From: Candidatus Woesearchaeota archaeon
Lineage (GTDB): Archaea; Nanobdellota; Nanobdellia; Woesearchaeales; CG1-02-33-12
DNA length: 8,208 bases
Assembly: GCA_017609385.1 (NCBI GenBank)
Contig: JAFCEA010000024.1
Coordinates: 1 to 8,208 of the forward strand
Direction of reading: 5' to 3'
Position 1 is the first letter of the stretch; every line of letters starts with the position of its first letter. Of the stretch, positions 1 to 5,852 are shown one piece after another. The notes below the pieces were generated by a model, which was not told the DNA's origin, searched no databases, and saw only the letters and a program-made list of their open reading frames with translations. The position numbers and the translations under genes were made by a program.

Positions 1-1
1 T

Positions 2-187
2 ATACCAGTTGAGATAAAATCCGGCAATAAATTTAATGTAAAACCAATGTTAAATTTTATGAAGAAATTTAATATTAAAAATGGTTTTATTGTTTCGCTT
101 AATGAAGAAAAAATAATAAAACAAAAAAGAAAATTAATAGAAATTATTCCAGCATACAAATTTTTATTGGAAAGGAAGTACGAATAA
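2..187 (+). CDS. C-terminal end of a DUF4143-type ATPase (5' end outside window)
   Basis: An open frame enters from the left edge and ends at TAA 185-187, giving about 61 residues. It begins with the pattern PVEIKSG, which fits the ExK part of the PD-(D/E)XK-like C-terminal domain of the archaeal/bacterial ATPase family with DUF4143. In that family the ATPase is N-terminal and a line such as 'IEVKSG...L..F.....KG.IV(T/S)' lies near the end. Here the strand 'NGFIVSLNEE' and the closing 'IIPAYKFLLE' match that layout, with 'iPa..fL' being the usual last element. The AAA+ part cannot be seen, so the function (an ATPase of uncertain role, often patchily distributed) rests on this tail only. The next ORF starts one base after the stop, which suggests a shared transcript. 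Confidence 0.6.
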   Translation: MPVEIKSGNKFNVKPMLNFMKKFNIKNGFIVSLNEEKIIKQKRKLIEIIPAYKFLLERKYE

Positions 188-188
188 T

Positions 189-290
189 ATGTATATTTAC
201 AATGTAGGTTATTATAGTTATGAGGAAAGTGAATATGTCCAACTTTGTCATACAAAGAAGTTCAATAAAAAAGAATTATCAAAAGCTTGA
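189..290 (+). CDS. 33-residue tyrosine-rich small ORF, or N-terminal remnant of a larger gene
   Basis: ATG 189 opens a 33-codon frame that ends at TGA 288-290. The peptide begins MYIYNVGYYSYEESEYVQL and ends KKELSKA. It has six tyrosines in its first 16 residues, then an acidic stretch, then a lysine-rich tail. It starts one base after the stop of the DUF4143 gene, and its TGA shares the A of the next gene's ATG (TGATG at 288-292), a typical translational-coupling junction. A purine-rich AAAGGAAG lies about ten bases before the ATG. The composition looks like the start of a folded protein rather than random sequence, so it may be a genuine microprotein or the surviving front end of a truncated gene. 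I do not recognise the family with certainty and assign no function. Confidence 0.45.
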   Translation: MYIYNVGYYSYEESEYVQLCHTKKFNKKELSKA

Positions 291-679
291 TGAATAGATA
301 TAGCGAAGAATTAAATGAGTTCATAGAGAAACTGAAGGAAAGCAATAAAGCAATAGTTGTAGAGGGAGAAAAAGACAAAAAAGCTTTAGAGAATCTCGGC
401 ATTAAAAAAATAATTACTTTAAACAAAGGCCCATTATTCAAAATAGCTGAAAATATCTCAAAAGAGCATAAAGACATAATTATCCTTACTGACCTTGACA
501 AAAAGGGAAAACAGTTATATGGAAAGCTGAACTCCAGCTTGCAAAGACTCGGCCTAAGAGTTGACAACAGCTTTAGGAATTTTTTATTGAAAAAAACAAA
601 ACTAAGGCAGATTGAGGGGGTAACAAATTACTTAGAGAAAATAGAAAACCAACTTTCAGGCTTATTTGTTGATAATTAA
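290..679 (+). CDS. Small Toprim-domain protein (RNase M5/UPF0292-like)
   Basis: A protein of 129 residues that is almost entirely one Toprim domain. The conserved acidic motifs are visible: VVEGEKD (Glu25, Asp29) after the first strand and LTDLDKKG (Asp68, Asp70) after the central strand, the pair that binds Mg2+ in primases, topoisomerases and RNase M5. Archaeal small Toprim proteins (UPF0292-like) have this length and usually no other domain; a role in nucleic-acid processing is inferred from the fold, and the substrate is unknown. I choose ATG 290 rather than the in-frame TTG at 287, because ATG 290 overlaps the preceding small ORF's stop as TGATG and no Shine-Dalgarno site supports the TTG. 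The short leader of about 20 residues before the first motif is normal, so the gene looks complete. Confidence 0.8.
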   Translation: MNRYSEELNEFIEKLKESNKAIVVEGEKDKKALENLGIKKIITLNKGPLFKIAENISKEHKDIIILTDLDKKGKQLYGKLNSSLQRLGLRVDNSFRNFLLKKTKLRQIEGVTNYLEKIENQLSGLFVDN

Positions 680-685
680 CACTAA

Positions 686-700
686 CAAAAAGAGAAATTG
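686..700 (-). terminator. Possible U-rich terminator of the DUF4258/YgiT operon
   Basis: On the minus strand this reads as a pyrimidine-rich tract with TTTCTCTTTTTG, about 47-60 bases beyond the stop codon at 747. Archaeal RNA polymerase can terminate on oligo-U tracts without a hairpin. No strong stem was found here, so the call rests on composition and position only. Confidence 0.25.
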
Positions 701-746
701 ACAGATAATTGTTGGAATACTGTAAGCATAATTGTAAACCCTAAAT

Positions 747-1079
747 CTATAGTACTGTTATTACTAACTTATCTTTGCTTTCAGGATAAACTGTGACTTC
801 TTCTCCTTGCTTTATATTCAAGAACTCCGCTATTTTCTTATTTATTCTAATGTCTAAAGAATTTCCTACTTTCGTTACTTTGGTTTTTGTTTCAAGTCCC
901 CAGAGCCCTAGTTCTTTTACCTTTTTTGTCATCTTATCAAACTCTTCTTCACTATAAAACACTTCTCCACATTTAGTGCACTTTTCTCCTTTGTATTTTC
1001 CAACTTCTATGCCATATAATTTATATGGAATTATTTTTTTCTTTAGTTCTCCTTTTCCACAAATGTAGCATTTTTTCAT
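747..1079 (-). CDS. YgiT-type zinc finger fused to an AbrB-like DNA-binding domain (putative antitoxin)
   Basis: A protein of 110 residues with two parts. Residues 1-45 carry CxxC pairs (Cys4/Cys7 and Cys34/Cys37) of a YgiT/MqsA-type zinc finger, preceding the 'VFYSEEEF' element common after the second pair. Residues about 66-110 (KVTKVGNSLDIRINKKIAEF, then GEEVTVYPE and KLVITV) match a swapped-hairpin AbrB/MazE-type DNA-binding domain. In E. coli MqsA the zinc domain is followed by a helix-turn-helix, so the DNA-binding half differs here. Its ATG overlaps the TGA of the upstream DUF4258 gene by four bases, and GGTGG (plus strand 1084-1088) sits just before the ATG as a ribosome-binding site. 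Toxin first and antitoxin second is the order seen in mqsRA and higBA. It probably neutralises its partner and represses the shared promoter. Confidence 0.82.
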   Translation of the reverse strand: MKKCYICGKGELKKKIIPYKLYGIEVGKYKGEKCTKCGEVFYSEEEFDKMTKKVKELGLWGLETKTKVTKVGNSLDIRINKKIAEFLNIKQGEEVTVYPESKDKLVITVL

Positions 1080-1279
1080 TTTTCCACCATTACAGTTTTT
1101 ATTAGGTATGTATCTTTTCCAATTATCTTGTATGCAACCCTTATGTATGTGTAAACTGTTAAAAACCCGCCTGTTTGCTTTGTTTTTGCTCCCCTTCTTA
1201 TTGCTGTTATAATCTGCTCCTTGTCTATGCCTTCTATGTGCATCTTGTCTCTGGCATGCTGGGTTATTATTAGCTTCAT
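1076..1279 (-). CDS. DUF4258-family protein (putative toxin)
   Basis: A compact protein of 67 residues. The opening TQHARDKMHIEGI fits the DUF4258 signature '(S/T)xHaxxrMxxRgI', followed by 'EQIITAIRRG' and a beta-rich second half ending in 'YLIKTVMVEK'. DUF4258 proteins are small, occur beside YgiT-type zinc-finger genes, and are thought to be RNase-like toxins related in fold to MqsR/RelE; that activity is inferred. His8 is the conserved residue I can point to. This is the first gene of the operon and overlaps the antitoxin by ATGA. A TATA box lies about 40 bases upstream, leaving a leader of roughly a dozen bases that contains repeated TATACC elements, possible sites for autoregulation. 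Confidence 0.75.
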   Translation of the reverse strand: MKLIITQHARDKMHIEGIDKEQIITAIRRGAKTKQTGGFLTVYTYIRVAYKIIGKDTYLIKTVMVEK

Positions 1280-1283
1280 GGTT

Positions 1284-1299
1284 TATACCTATATATACC
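1284..1299. promoter_or_regulatory. Tandem TATACC repeat, candidate operator of the toxin-antitoxin operon
   Basis: TATACC occurs at 1284-1289 and again at 1294-1299, exactly ten bases apart, about one helical turn. The first copy is part of GGTTTATACC (1280-1289), which is nearly palindromic. Both copies lie around the predicted transcription start of the minus-strand operon, where a bound AbrB-domain antitoxin would block initiation. The assignment is inferred from position and spacing only. Confidence 0.35.
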
Positions 1300-1312
1300 A
1301 GTAAATATCAAT

Positions 1313-1322
1313 AATATATAAA
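1313..1322 (-). promoter_or_regulatory. TATA box for the DUF4258/YgiT-AbrB operon
   Basis: On the minus strand this reads TTTATATATT, a near-ideal archaeal TATA element. Its centre is about 39 bases before ATG 1279, which predicts a transcription start near 1292 and a short leader. Confidence 0.6.
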
Positions 1323-1351
1323 CCTTTCTATGATTCGGCAAAATCAATAAC

Positions 1352-1359
1352 TTTAAATA
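1352..1359 (+). promoter_or_regulatory. TATA box for htpX
   Basis: TTTAAATA is centred about 26 bases before ATG 1382. Archaeal transcription begins about 25-27 bases after the TATA centre, so the predicted start coincides with the start codon and the mRNA would be leaderless. No Shine-Dalgarno site precedes the ATG, which agrees with this. Confidence 0.55.
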
Positions 1360-1381
1360 TTTAACAGAATCCCCTGCTAAG

Positions 1382-2224
1382 ATGATAAAAAACCAATTAA
1401 AAACAGTTATTCTATTAGCCTTATTAACAGCCTTACTATTATGGATAGGCTCTTTTTGGGGCATGTCTGGAATAATAATCGGCCTAATCTTTGCCATACT
1501 AATTAACTTTGGCTCTTACTGGTATTCTGATAAAATAATTTTGAAAATGTATCATGCAAAGCAGGTTACAGAAAAAGAAGCTCCAAGGCTTTACAAAATT
1601 GTAAGAGAGGTTATACAGCTTGCTAATTTGCCAATGCCAAAAATATATATCTTGCCAACAGATAATCCAAATGCATTTGCAACTGGCAGAAATCCAAAAC
1701 ACGCTGCTATTGCATGCACAAAAGGGATTTTAGAGTTATTGAATGATGACGAGCTTAAAGGGGTTATTGCACACGAGGCAAGCCATATAAAAAACAGGGA
1801 TATTCTGATACAGACTGTTGCAGCAACAATTGCCGGAGTTATCTCATATGTTGCTATAATGGCTCGCTGGGGTGCTATGTTTGGCGGCTTTGGAAGAAAC
1901 AGGGATGGCTCAAATATTATCCAGCTATTGGTTCTGGCAATTATAACTCCTATTATTGCAACCTTACTGCAATTAGCAATATCAAGATCAAGAGAATTCA
2001 TTGCAGATGAATCAGCTGCAAAAACATTGCATAACAGCTTTGGGCTTGCAAGTGCTTTAGAAAAATTAGAACAAGGTGTTAAGAAAAATCCATTAAGATT
2101 CGGCAGCCAGGCAACATCCTGCTTGTTTATAGCAAACCCTTTCAGGGGCGGCCTGTTAAACCTTTTATCAACACACCCCAAAATGAGTGAAAGAATAAAC
2201 AAGCTAAAAAGCATGAATTTCTGA
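1382..2224 (+). CDS. htpX: Membrane zinc metalloprotease HtpX (M48 family)
   Basis: A protein of 280 residues, about the usual HtpX length. Two hydrophobic helices lie at about 7-25 and 28-46, followed by the cytosolic protease domain. The zinc-binding HExxH motif is HEASH at 131-135, with the third ligand Glu205 in SRSREFIADE. Two further hydrophobic segments lie at about 140-162 and 178-200, between the two zinc-binding sites, which is the standard HtpX topology. The family degrades damaged or misassembled membrane proteins with its active site on the cytosolic side. 'NPNAFATG' (95-102) and 'THPKMSERI' near the C-terminus are also conserved in the family. The gene stands alone, divergent from the toxin-antitoxin operon, and starts at an ATG that fits a leaderless transcript. 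All key residues are present. Confidence 0.95.
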   Translation: MIKNQLKTVILLALLTALLLWIGSFWGMSGIIIGLIFAILINFGSYWYSDKIILKMYHAKQVTEKEAPRLYKIVREVIQLANLPMPKIYILPTDNPNAFATGRNPKHAAIACTKGILELLNDDELKGVIAHEASHIKNRDILIQTVAATIAGVISYVAIMARWGAMFGGFGRNRDGSNIIQLLVLAIITPIIATLLQLAISRSREFIADESAAKTLHNSFGLASALEKLEQGVKKNPLRFGSQATSCLFIANPFRGGLLNLLSTHPKMSERINKLKSMNF

Positions 2225-2283
2225 GATTTAAGATAGCATTTTTAACGCTAAATTTCAAGTGAAAATAGCAGAAAACAGAAAAA

Positions 2284-2291
2284 TTTATATA
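2284..2291 (+). promoter_or_regulatory. TATA box for the ribbon-helix-helix gene
   Basis: TTTATATA is centred about 30 bases before ATG 2318, so transcription should start only a few bases before that ATG. This argues against the in-frame upstream TTG at 2297, which would lie outside the transcript. Confidence 0.6.
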
Positions 2292-2317
2292 TTACATTGT
2301 GTTATACTTATAATACC

Positions 2318-2584
2318 ATGGAAACAGTTACATTTAAACTTCAGGAAAGAATTATAAAGAAAATAGATGGGATTATAAGGCCCCTGAATTTTAATAATAG
2401 GACTGAATTTATCAGGGAAGCCATAAGGGAAAAACTAATTTCAATAGAAAGAGATTCAGTTATCCATGAATTAAGAAGGTTTAAAGGAACAGCTAAACTA
2501 AGTGTAAGTGATAAAAAACTGCATGAAATAAGGGAAGGGGTTGCAAATAAATATGCAAGAAAGCTAGGAATTAAACTAAATTAG
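2318..2584 (+). CDS. Ribbon-helix-helix (CopG/MetJ-type) DNA-binding protein, putative antitoxin
   Basis: A protein of 88 residues. Residues 2-8 (ETVTFKL) form the DNA-contacting beta-strand of a ribbon-helix-helix fold. Helix one follows (about 9-20), then the turn 'NFNNRTEFIREAIREKL', whose RTEFIREAI pattern is typical of helix two. The remaining 45 or so residues are charged and probably helical, as expected for an antitoxin tail that wraps its toxin. I chose ATG 2318 over the in-frame TTG 2297 because the TATA box places the transcription start between them. Its stop is only 23 bases from the stop of a convergent PIN-domain gene, the likely toxin partner. It could instead be a stand-alone regulator; the promoter suggests it is transcribed separately from the PIN gene. 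Confidence 0.8.
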   Translation: METVTFKLQERIIKKIDGIIRPLNFNNRTEFIREAIREKLISIERDSVIHELRRFKGTAKLSVSDKKLHEIREGVANKYARKLGIKLN

Positions 2585-2607
2585 TTCCTCTGGTTTCTTA
2601 ACATTAA

Positions 2608-2988
2608 TCATATTTGGAGTTCTTCAAAATGATGATCCCTTGTAACCATGATTGCATTATTATCTCTAGCTAAAATTCCATGCAATGCATCTCCAAAAGG
2701 TATTTTAAGTTCTTTGCTCAATATTTTCGCTTCCTCTACATGCTCTTTCTTAATTTCCACCTTTTCAAGTAATTCAGATATATCCTCAAAAAGTTTTTTT
2801 ATTGTTTCTTTTTCAAAAGCTATAGACAGTTCATCAACCACCAGATTTGAATAGAGAATTTTTTCTTTATCCTTTCTTATTTTTTTAAATAATTCAAAAG
2901 CCCAGTCCCCAAGAGGCCTAAACCTGTCAGACCTATTTTCATGGAGATCTCTCCAGATTGCAGCATCAATATAATATTTTTCTGCCAT
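2608..2988 (-). CDS. PIN-domain ribonuclease (VapC-like), putative toxin
   Basis: A single PIN domain of 126 residues. The expected acidic metal-binding residues are all visible: Asp8 in YYIDAAIW, Glu53 in VVDELSIA, Asp100 in FGDALHG and Asp118 in VTRDHHFEEL. The residues around the third and fourth (DALHGILARDN and MVTRDHHF) are typical of VapC-type toxins, which cleave RNA with Mg2+ or Mn2+. The usual partner gene directly upstream on the same strand is absent. Instead the gene follows hef by 25 bases and faces a ribbon-helix-helix gene tail to tail across 23 bases. No well-placed TATA box lies in the short gap (a TATATTTA is only 18 bases from the ATG), so it is probably read through from hef. 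PIN proteins can also act in RNA processing, so a toxin role is inferred. Confidence 0.85.
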   Translation of the reverse strand: MAEKYYIDAAIWRDLHENRSDRFRPLGDWAFELFKKIRKDKEKILYSNLVVDELSIAFEKETIKKLFEDISELLEKVEIKKEHVEEAKILSKELKIPFGDALHGILARDNNAIMVTRDHHFEELQI

Positions 2989-3013
2989 TTTAATATGTTA
3001 AATATACCCAAAG

Positions 3014-5227
3014 TTATTCTCCATACTCACTCTCAGTAACCTTTTTTATCTCTGCTGCTTTTTTTGGCCCAATTTTCTCAACTTTTTCAAGCTTTTCCTG
3101 CTTTGCATTAATAATTTTTTTTATTGTTCTGAATTTTTTCAACAATGGCCTTGCCAGCCCAGGCCCAACACCTGGCAGAGAACTTACAATATATTCCTGC
3201 TGCTCTTTAAGTGTCAATGGTTTTCTCTCGCCATGCAGGTTAAAGTCCCGCTTTCCATCTTCCTGCTCACGCTTTGCAATTATATGCAGATAAGAAGCTG
3301 TTTCCTTGTAATTCTTTGAATAAATTATTGGTATCCCATAGCTTACAGCAATTGTTGCCAGCATGCCCCTTATTGCATTTGGATGAATTTTTCTCATTGA
3401 ATAAATATCTTCGGTTCCCTCAACAAGAACAACTGGCCTCTCAAAATTAACCTTTAATTCCTTTATCTGCTGCAAAAGCCTGTTGTCAACAATTGAATCA
3501 ACAAAATCCCTTATAGTCTTTAGCTCAACAGCAACTCTCTCGCTTAAAATATAATCTCCAACTTTAAGCATTTTGAGTTTTATATTTACACCAAGCTCAA
3601 TTAGCTCTTTTATAACGCCAGAGCCCTTTTCCCTTGTATCTGCGAATATTGTTACTTTATCTTCTTCTGGTATAAATCTTTCAAGTGTTTGCTCTTTTTT
3701 TTGCATTAAAGGAGAGCTTATCTTTCTCTTTAATGTCTCAAGAGTTCTGTACATGCGATTCTCTTTATGGAAAGCTGACCACCTGTAAGAAACATCTCTT
3801 GTGTTTTTTGCAACCAGAACAATAACCCTTCCCTTTTTGTGTCTTGCTGTTCTTCCCTTTCTTTGTATGGTCCTTATTGCACTTGGAATTGGCTCATAAA
3901 AAATAACATCATCAACTTTCGGGATATCCAGGCCTTCCTCACCAATAGAAGTTGAAACAATAGCATTAAACTCTCCTGCCCTGAATTTATCTAAAATCTC
4001 TTTCTGCTTTTTTTGGGTTAAGCCGGTATCGCCCTTTTTCATCTGGCCAACAAAAAGCTCTGAATTAATCCCCCCTATCTTATTCAGCTCTTCAACAATC
4101 TTAGCTGCATTATCCCTGTACTGGTTAAAGACAATCATCTTTATGTCTTTGTTTTCAGTTATGCTCTTTTTTATGATCTTTTTTAGCTCATCTAATTTTG
4201 GATGCTCTATTTTTTCATTAAAAAGACCCTCGGTTTTTATCAAAGCAGATTTAAAATTAACATCCATTACAAGATTTTTAACTGCCTTTACCTTTGTTGT
4301 CCTTGATTCCTCAATAAGCTTATTCAGATATTTATACAAGGCAGTTATTCCCTGGGTTTCCAAAAGCTCAAGCCCATGCCCTGCTTTCATTACCTCAGCC
4401 AATAATGAGATTGTTTTTAGGATTCCAAAGTTCTTGTTTCCATGAGCTATTTCTGAATGCAATGCTGCCTGCAATCCCAATAAATCTTTTTTGCCCATAT
4501 TTCCATTTATTTGAGGCATATAGCCATATTTTTTTATTTCATCTAATTTTGATTTAACACAATCCTTTAGATATTTCTGAATCTGCCTAAAGCTTTCTGG
4601 CAGCTCAACCTCAAGCCATTTAATTTCCATATCCTGGACATATGGCTTTACATCATGGTCTTTATCTGTTCTTACTTCAATATCTTCAATAAAGAGATTT
4701 TTGCAGACCTCTGATATATGCTCAATATCAGAGCCAGGGCTGGCAGTTAATGCAATTATCCTTGGGTATTTTGCAAGCTTATTGTACTGTTGAGCAATCC
4801 ATACATAGGAATAATCTTTTACAGCCTTATGAGCCTCATCAAAGCCCAGCAAGCTTACTTCCTCAAGATTTATTCTTCTTGAGATTATGTCGTTTTCCAA
4901 TCCCTGTGGTGTTGAAAAAATAATCTTTGCATCTTTCCAGAGTTCTGCCCTTTTTTCTGGCTTTACCATTCCTGTGAATATGACTAATTTTTCTTCTTCA
5001 ATCTCAAAATGCTTTTTGAAAACCTCTTTGTACTGGTCTATTAATGGCCTTGTCGGTCCAATAAAGAGAATCTTTGAATTAGGATACTGCCTTAACCTGT
5101 GGGAAGCAAGCATAAGAAATATGTTTGTTTTGCCCATACCTGTTGGCAGTACAACAAGAGTATTCTTGTTAATGCATGTTGCAAATATTGTCTGCTGATA
5201 TAATCTTGGCTCAAAGTTTTTTATCAT
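3014..5227 (-). CDS. hef: Hef: archaeal FANCM/XPF-like fork helicase-nuclease
   Basis: A protein of 737 residues, full length for archaeal Hef, which unwinds and cuts stalled-fork and flap DNA. The SF2 helicase half has Walker A PTGMGKT (28-34), the DEAH box GFDEAHKA (129-135), TAS (161-163), the second RecA domain with 'VIFYEP', and motif VI QRKGRTAR (455-462). An insert between the RecA lobes (about 190-340) matches the FANCM/Hef thumb-like region. The ERCC4 nuclease follows with DTREKG (Asp530, Arg532, Glu533), GDY (Asp558) and the signature usually read ERKxxxD. Here that signature is ELKTIRD, so Glu568, Lys570 and Asp574 are kept but Arg is replaced by Leu569. Tandem helix-hairpin-helix motifs close the protein (SLPGVGPGLARPLL, then EKIGPKKAAEI). 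The ATG fits a leaderless start. The gene is divergent from a DUF84 NTPase and followed by the PIN gene. Confidence 0.95.
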   Translation of the reverse strand: MIKNFEPRLYQQTIFATCINKNTLVVLPTGMGKTNIFLMLASHRLRQYPNSKILFIGPTRPLIDQYKEVFKKHFEIEEEKLVIFTGMVKPEKRAELWKDAKIIFSTPQGLENDIISRRINLEEVSLLGFDEAHKAVKDYSYVWIAQQYNKLAKYPRIIALTASPGSDIEHISEVCKNLFIEDIEVRTDKDHDVKPYVQDMEIKWLEVELPESFRQIQKYLKDCVKSKLDEIKKYGYMPQINGNMGKKDLLGLQAALHSEIAHGNKNFGILKTISLLAEVMKAGHGLELLETQGITALYKYLNKLIEESRTTKVKAVKNLVMDVNFKSALIKTEGLFNEKIEHPKLDELKKIIKKSITENKDIKMIVFNQYRDNAAKIVEELNKIGGINSELFVGQMKKGDTGLTQKKQKEILDKFRAGEFNAIVSTSIGEEGLDIPKVDDVIFYEPIPSAIRTIQRKGRTARHKKGRVIVLVAKNTRDVSYRWSAFHKENRMYRTLETLKRKISSPLMQKKEQTLERFIPEEDKVTIFADTREKGSGVIKELIELGVNIKLKMLKVGDYILSERVAVELKTIRDFVDSIVDNRLLQQIKELKVNFERPVVLVEGTEDIYSMRKIHPNAIRGMLATIAVSYGIPIIYSKNYKETASYLHIIAKREQEDGKRDFNLHGERKPLTLKEQQEYIVSSLPGVGPGLARPLLKKFRTIKKIINAKQEKLEKVEKIGPKKAAEIKKVTESEYGE

Positions 5228-5248
5228 AAAAACAAAAAGTTGTTTTGG

Positions 5249-5256
5249 TTTAAATA
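5249..5256 (-). promoter_or_regulatory. TATA box for hef
   Basis: On the minus strand this reads TATTTAAA, centred about 26 bases before ATG 5227, which predicts a leaderless hef transcript. An alternative TATAAAAG-like element lies further upstream (5270-5277 on the plus strand) and would give a leader of about 17 bases. Confidence 0.5.
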
Positions 5257-5283
5257 GTTTGTTGCTTGCTTTTATACATTAAA

Positions 5284-5291
5284 TTTATAAA
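5284..5291 (+). promoter_or_regulatory. TATA box for the DUF84 NTPase gene
   Basis: TTTATAAA is centred about 27 bases before ATG 5315, which fits a leaderless transcript. No Shine-Dalgarno site is seen between the two. Confidence 0.6.
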
Positions 5292-5314
5292 AACCAAATT
5301 TTTCCTGTTTTATT

Positions 5315-5851
5315 ATGAAAATAAATATTGGATCAAAAAATCTAGTAAAGGTTGATGCTGTCAAGGAGATTATCAAGGATTATGGTTTTTTGTCAGAAGC
5401 AGAGGTTTTCTCCTTGAAAGTTCCCTCAGGGGTTTACAAGCAGCCAAAATCAATTGATGAGACCGTTGAAGGGGCTATGAACAGGGCTGAAAGTGCTTTC
5501 CAGAACTGTAAATATAGCTTTGGCATTGAGAGCGGATTAATAAAAGTCCCAAATACAAAAACAGGCTATATGAATGTCTGTGTTTGTGCTATTTATGATG
5601 GAAAAGATTATCATCTTGGGCTTTCATCTGCATTTGAATATCCAACCAAGGTAACAAGACTTGTATTTTCAGGGGGGCTTGAGATAGATGAGGCATTTTA
5701 TAAAGCAGGCTTAACCAGAGATAAAAGAATTGGCCGCTCAGGAGGGGTTATAGGCTATTTAACAAAAGATAGGCTGCAAAGAAAAGAATATATTAAACAG
5801 GCAATAACTACTGCCTTAATCCATTTAGAAAATCCAGAATTATTCAAATAA
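5315..5851 (+). CDS. yjjX: Inosine/xanthosine triphosphatase, DUF84 (YjjX) family
   Basis: A protein of 178 residues, the normal size for this family. Recognisable blocks are the N-terminal nucleotide-binding strand-loop NIGSKNLVKVDAVKEI (4-19), the block SGVYKQPKSIDETVEGAMNRA (38-58) that matches the family's 'SgvpeQPxgxeEtxxGAxnRA', and FGIESGL (69-75), which corresponds to the usual 'GIEgGl'. The family hydrolyses ITP and XTP to the diphosphates, removing deaminated purines from the nucleotide pool; it is related in fold to HAM1/MJ0226 but distinct. Near the C-terminus 'IGRSGGVIGYLTKDRLQRKEY' matches the conserved '(G)xxGGxigxLTxGxxtR.xy'. The gene is divergent from hef across 87 bases with a matched promoter motif, suggesting that the two genome-care genes may be controlled together. 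It is the only gene before a T-rich gap. Confidence 0.9.
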   Translation: MKINIGSKNLVKVDAVKEIIKDYGFLSEAEVFSLKVPSGVYKQPKSIDETVEGAMNRAESAFQNCKYSFGIESGLIKVPNTKTGYMNVCVCAIYDGKDYHLGLSSAFEYPTKVTRLVFSGGLEIDEAFYKAGLTRDKRIGRSGGVIGYLTKDRLQRKEYIKQAITTALIHLENPELFK

Positions 5852-5852
5852 T

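Larger units (their letters stand above)
5244..5298. repeat. Inverted repeat between the hef and DUF84 promoters
   Basis: TTTGGTTT at 5244-5251 and AAACCAAA at 5291-5298 are exact 8-base inverted copies. Read along each gene's own coding strand, both are AAACCAAA placed just downstream of the TATA box (overlapping it by three bases at hef and one base at the DUF84 gene). The positions between TATA box and transcription start are where an archaeal repressor commonly binds. The arms are AT-rich and short, so chance is possible. Confidence 0.4.

Noticed and set aside
287..289. TTG as start of the Toprim gene
   Set aside because: ATG 290 is adjacent, overlaps the preceding stop as TGATG, and leaves the domain complete.
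680..746. Possible RNA gene or attachment site in the gap after the Toprim gene
   Set aside because: It is 67 bases with no cloverleaf, stable stem or repeat; only a pyrimidine tract on the minus strand stands out.
1591..2214. Long minus-strand frame opposite htpX
   Set aside because: It is the antisense shadow of a well-conserved gene and shows no recognisable domain or start signal.
2234..2250. Possible hairpin (TAGC...GCTA) after htpX
   Set aside because: The stem is only four base pairs with a mismatch next to it, too weak to call a terminator.
2297..2317. Upstream TTG start adding seven residues to the RHH protein
   Set aside because: It lies upstream of the transcription start predicted from the TATA box, and the extra residues precede the conserved beta-strand.
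4143..4445. Plus-strand frames opposite hef (also near 3573 and 4887)
   Set aside because: They are serine/phenylalanine-rich shadows of the hef coding sequence with no promoter or ribosome-binding site.
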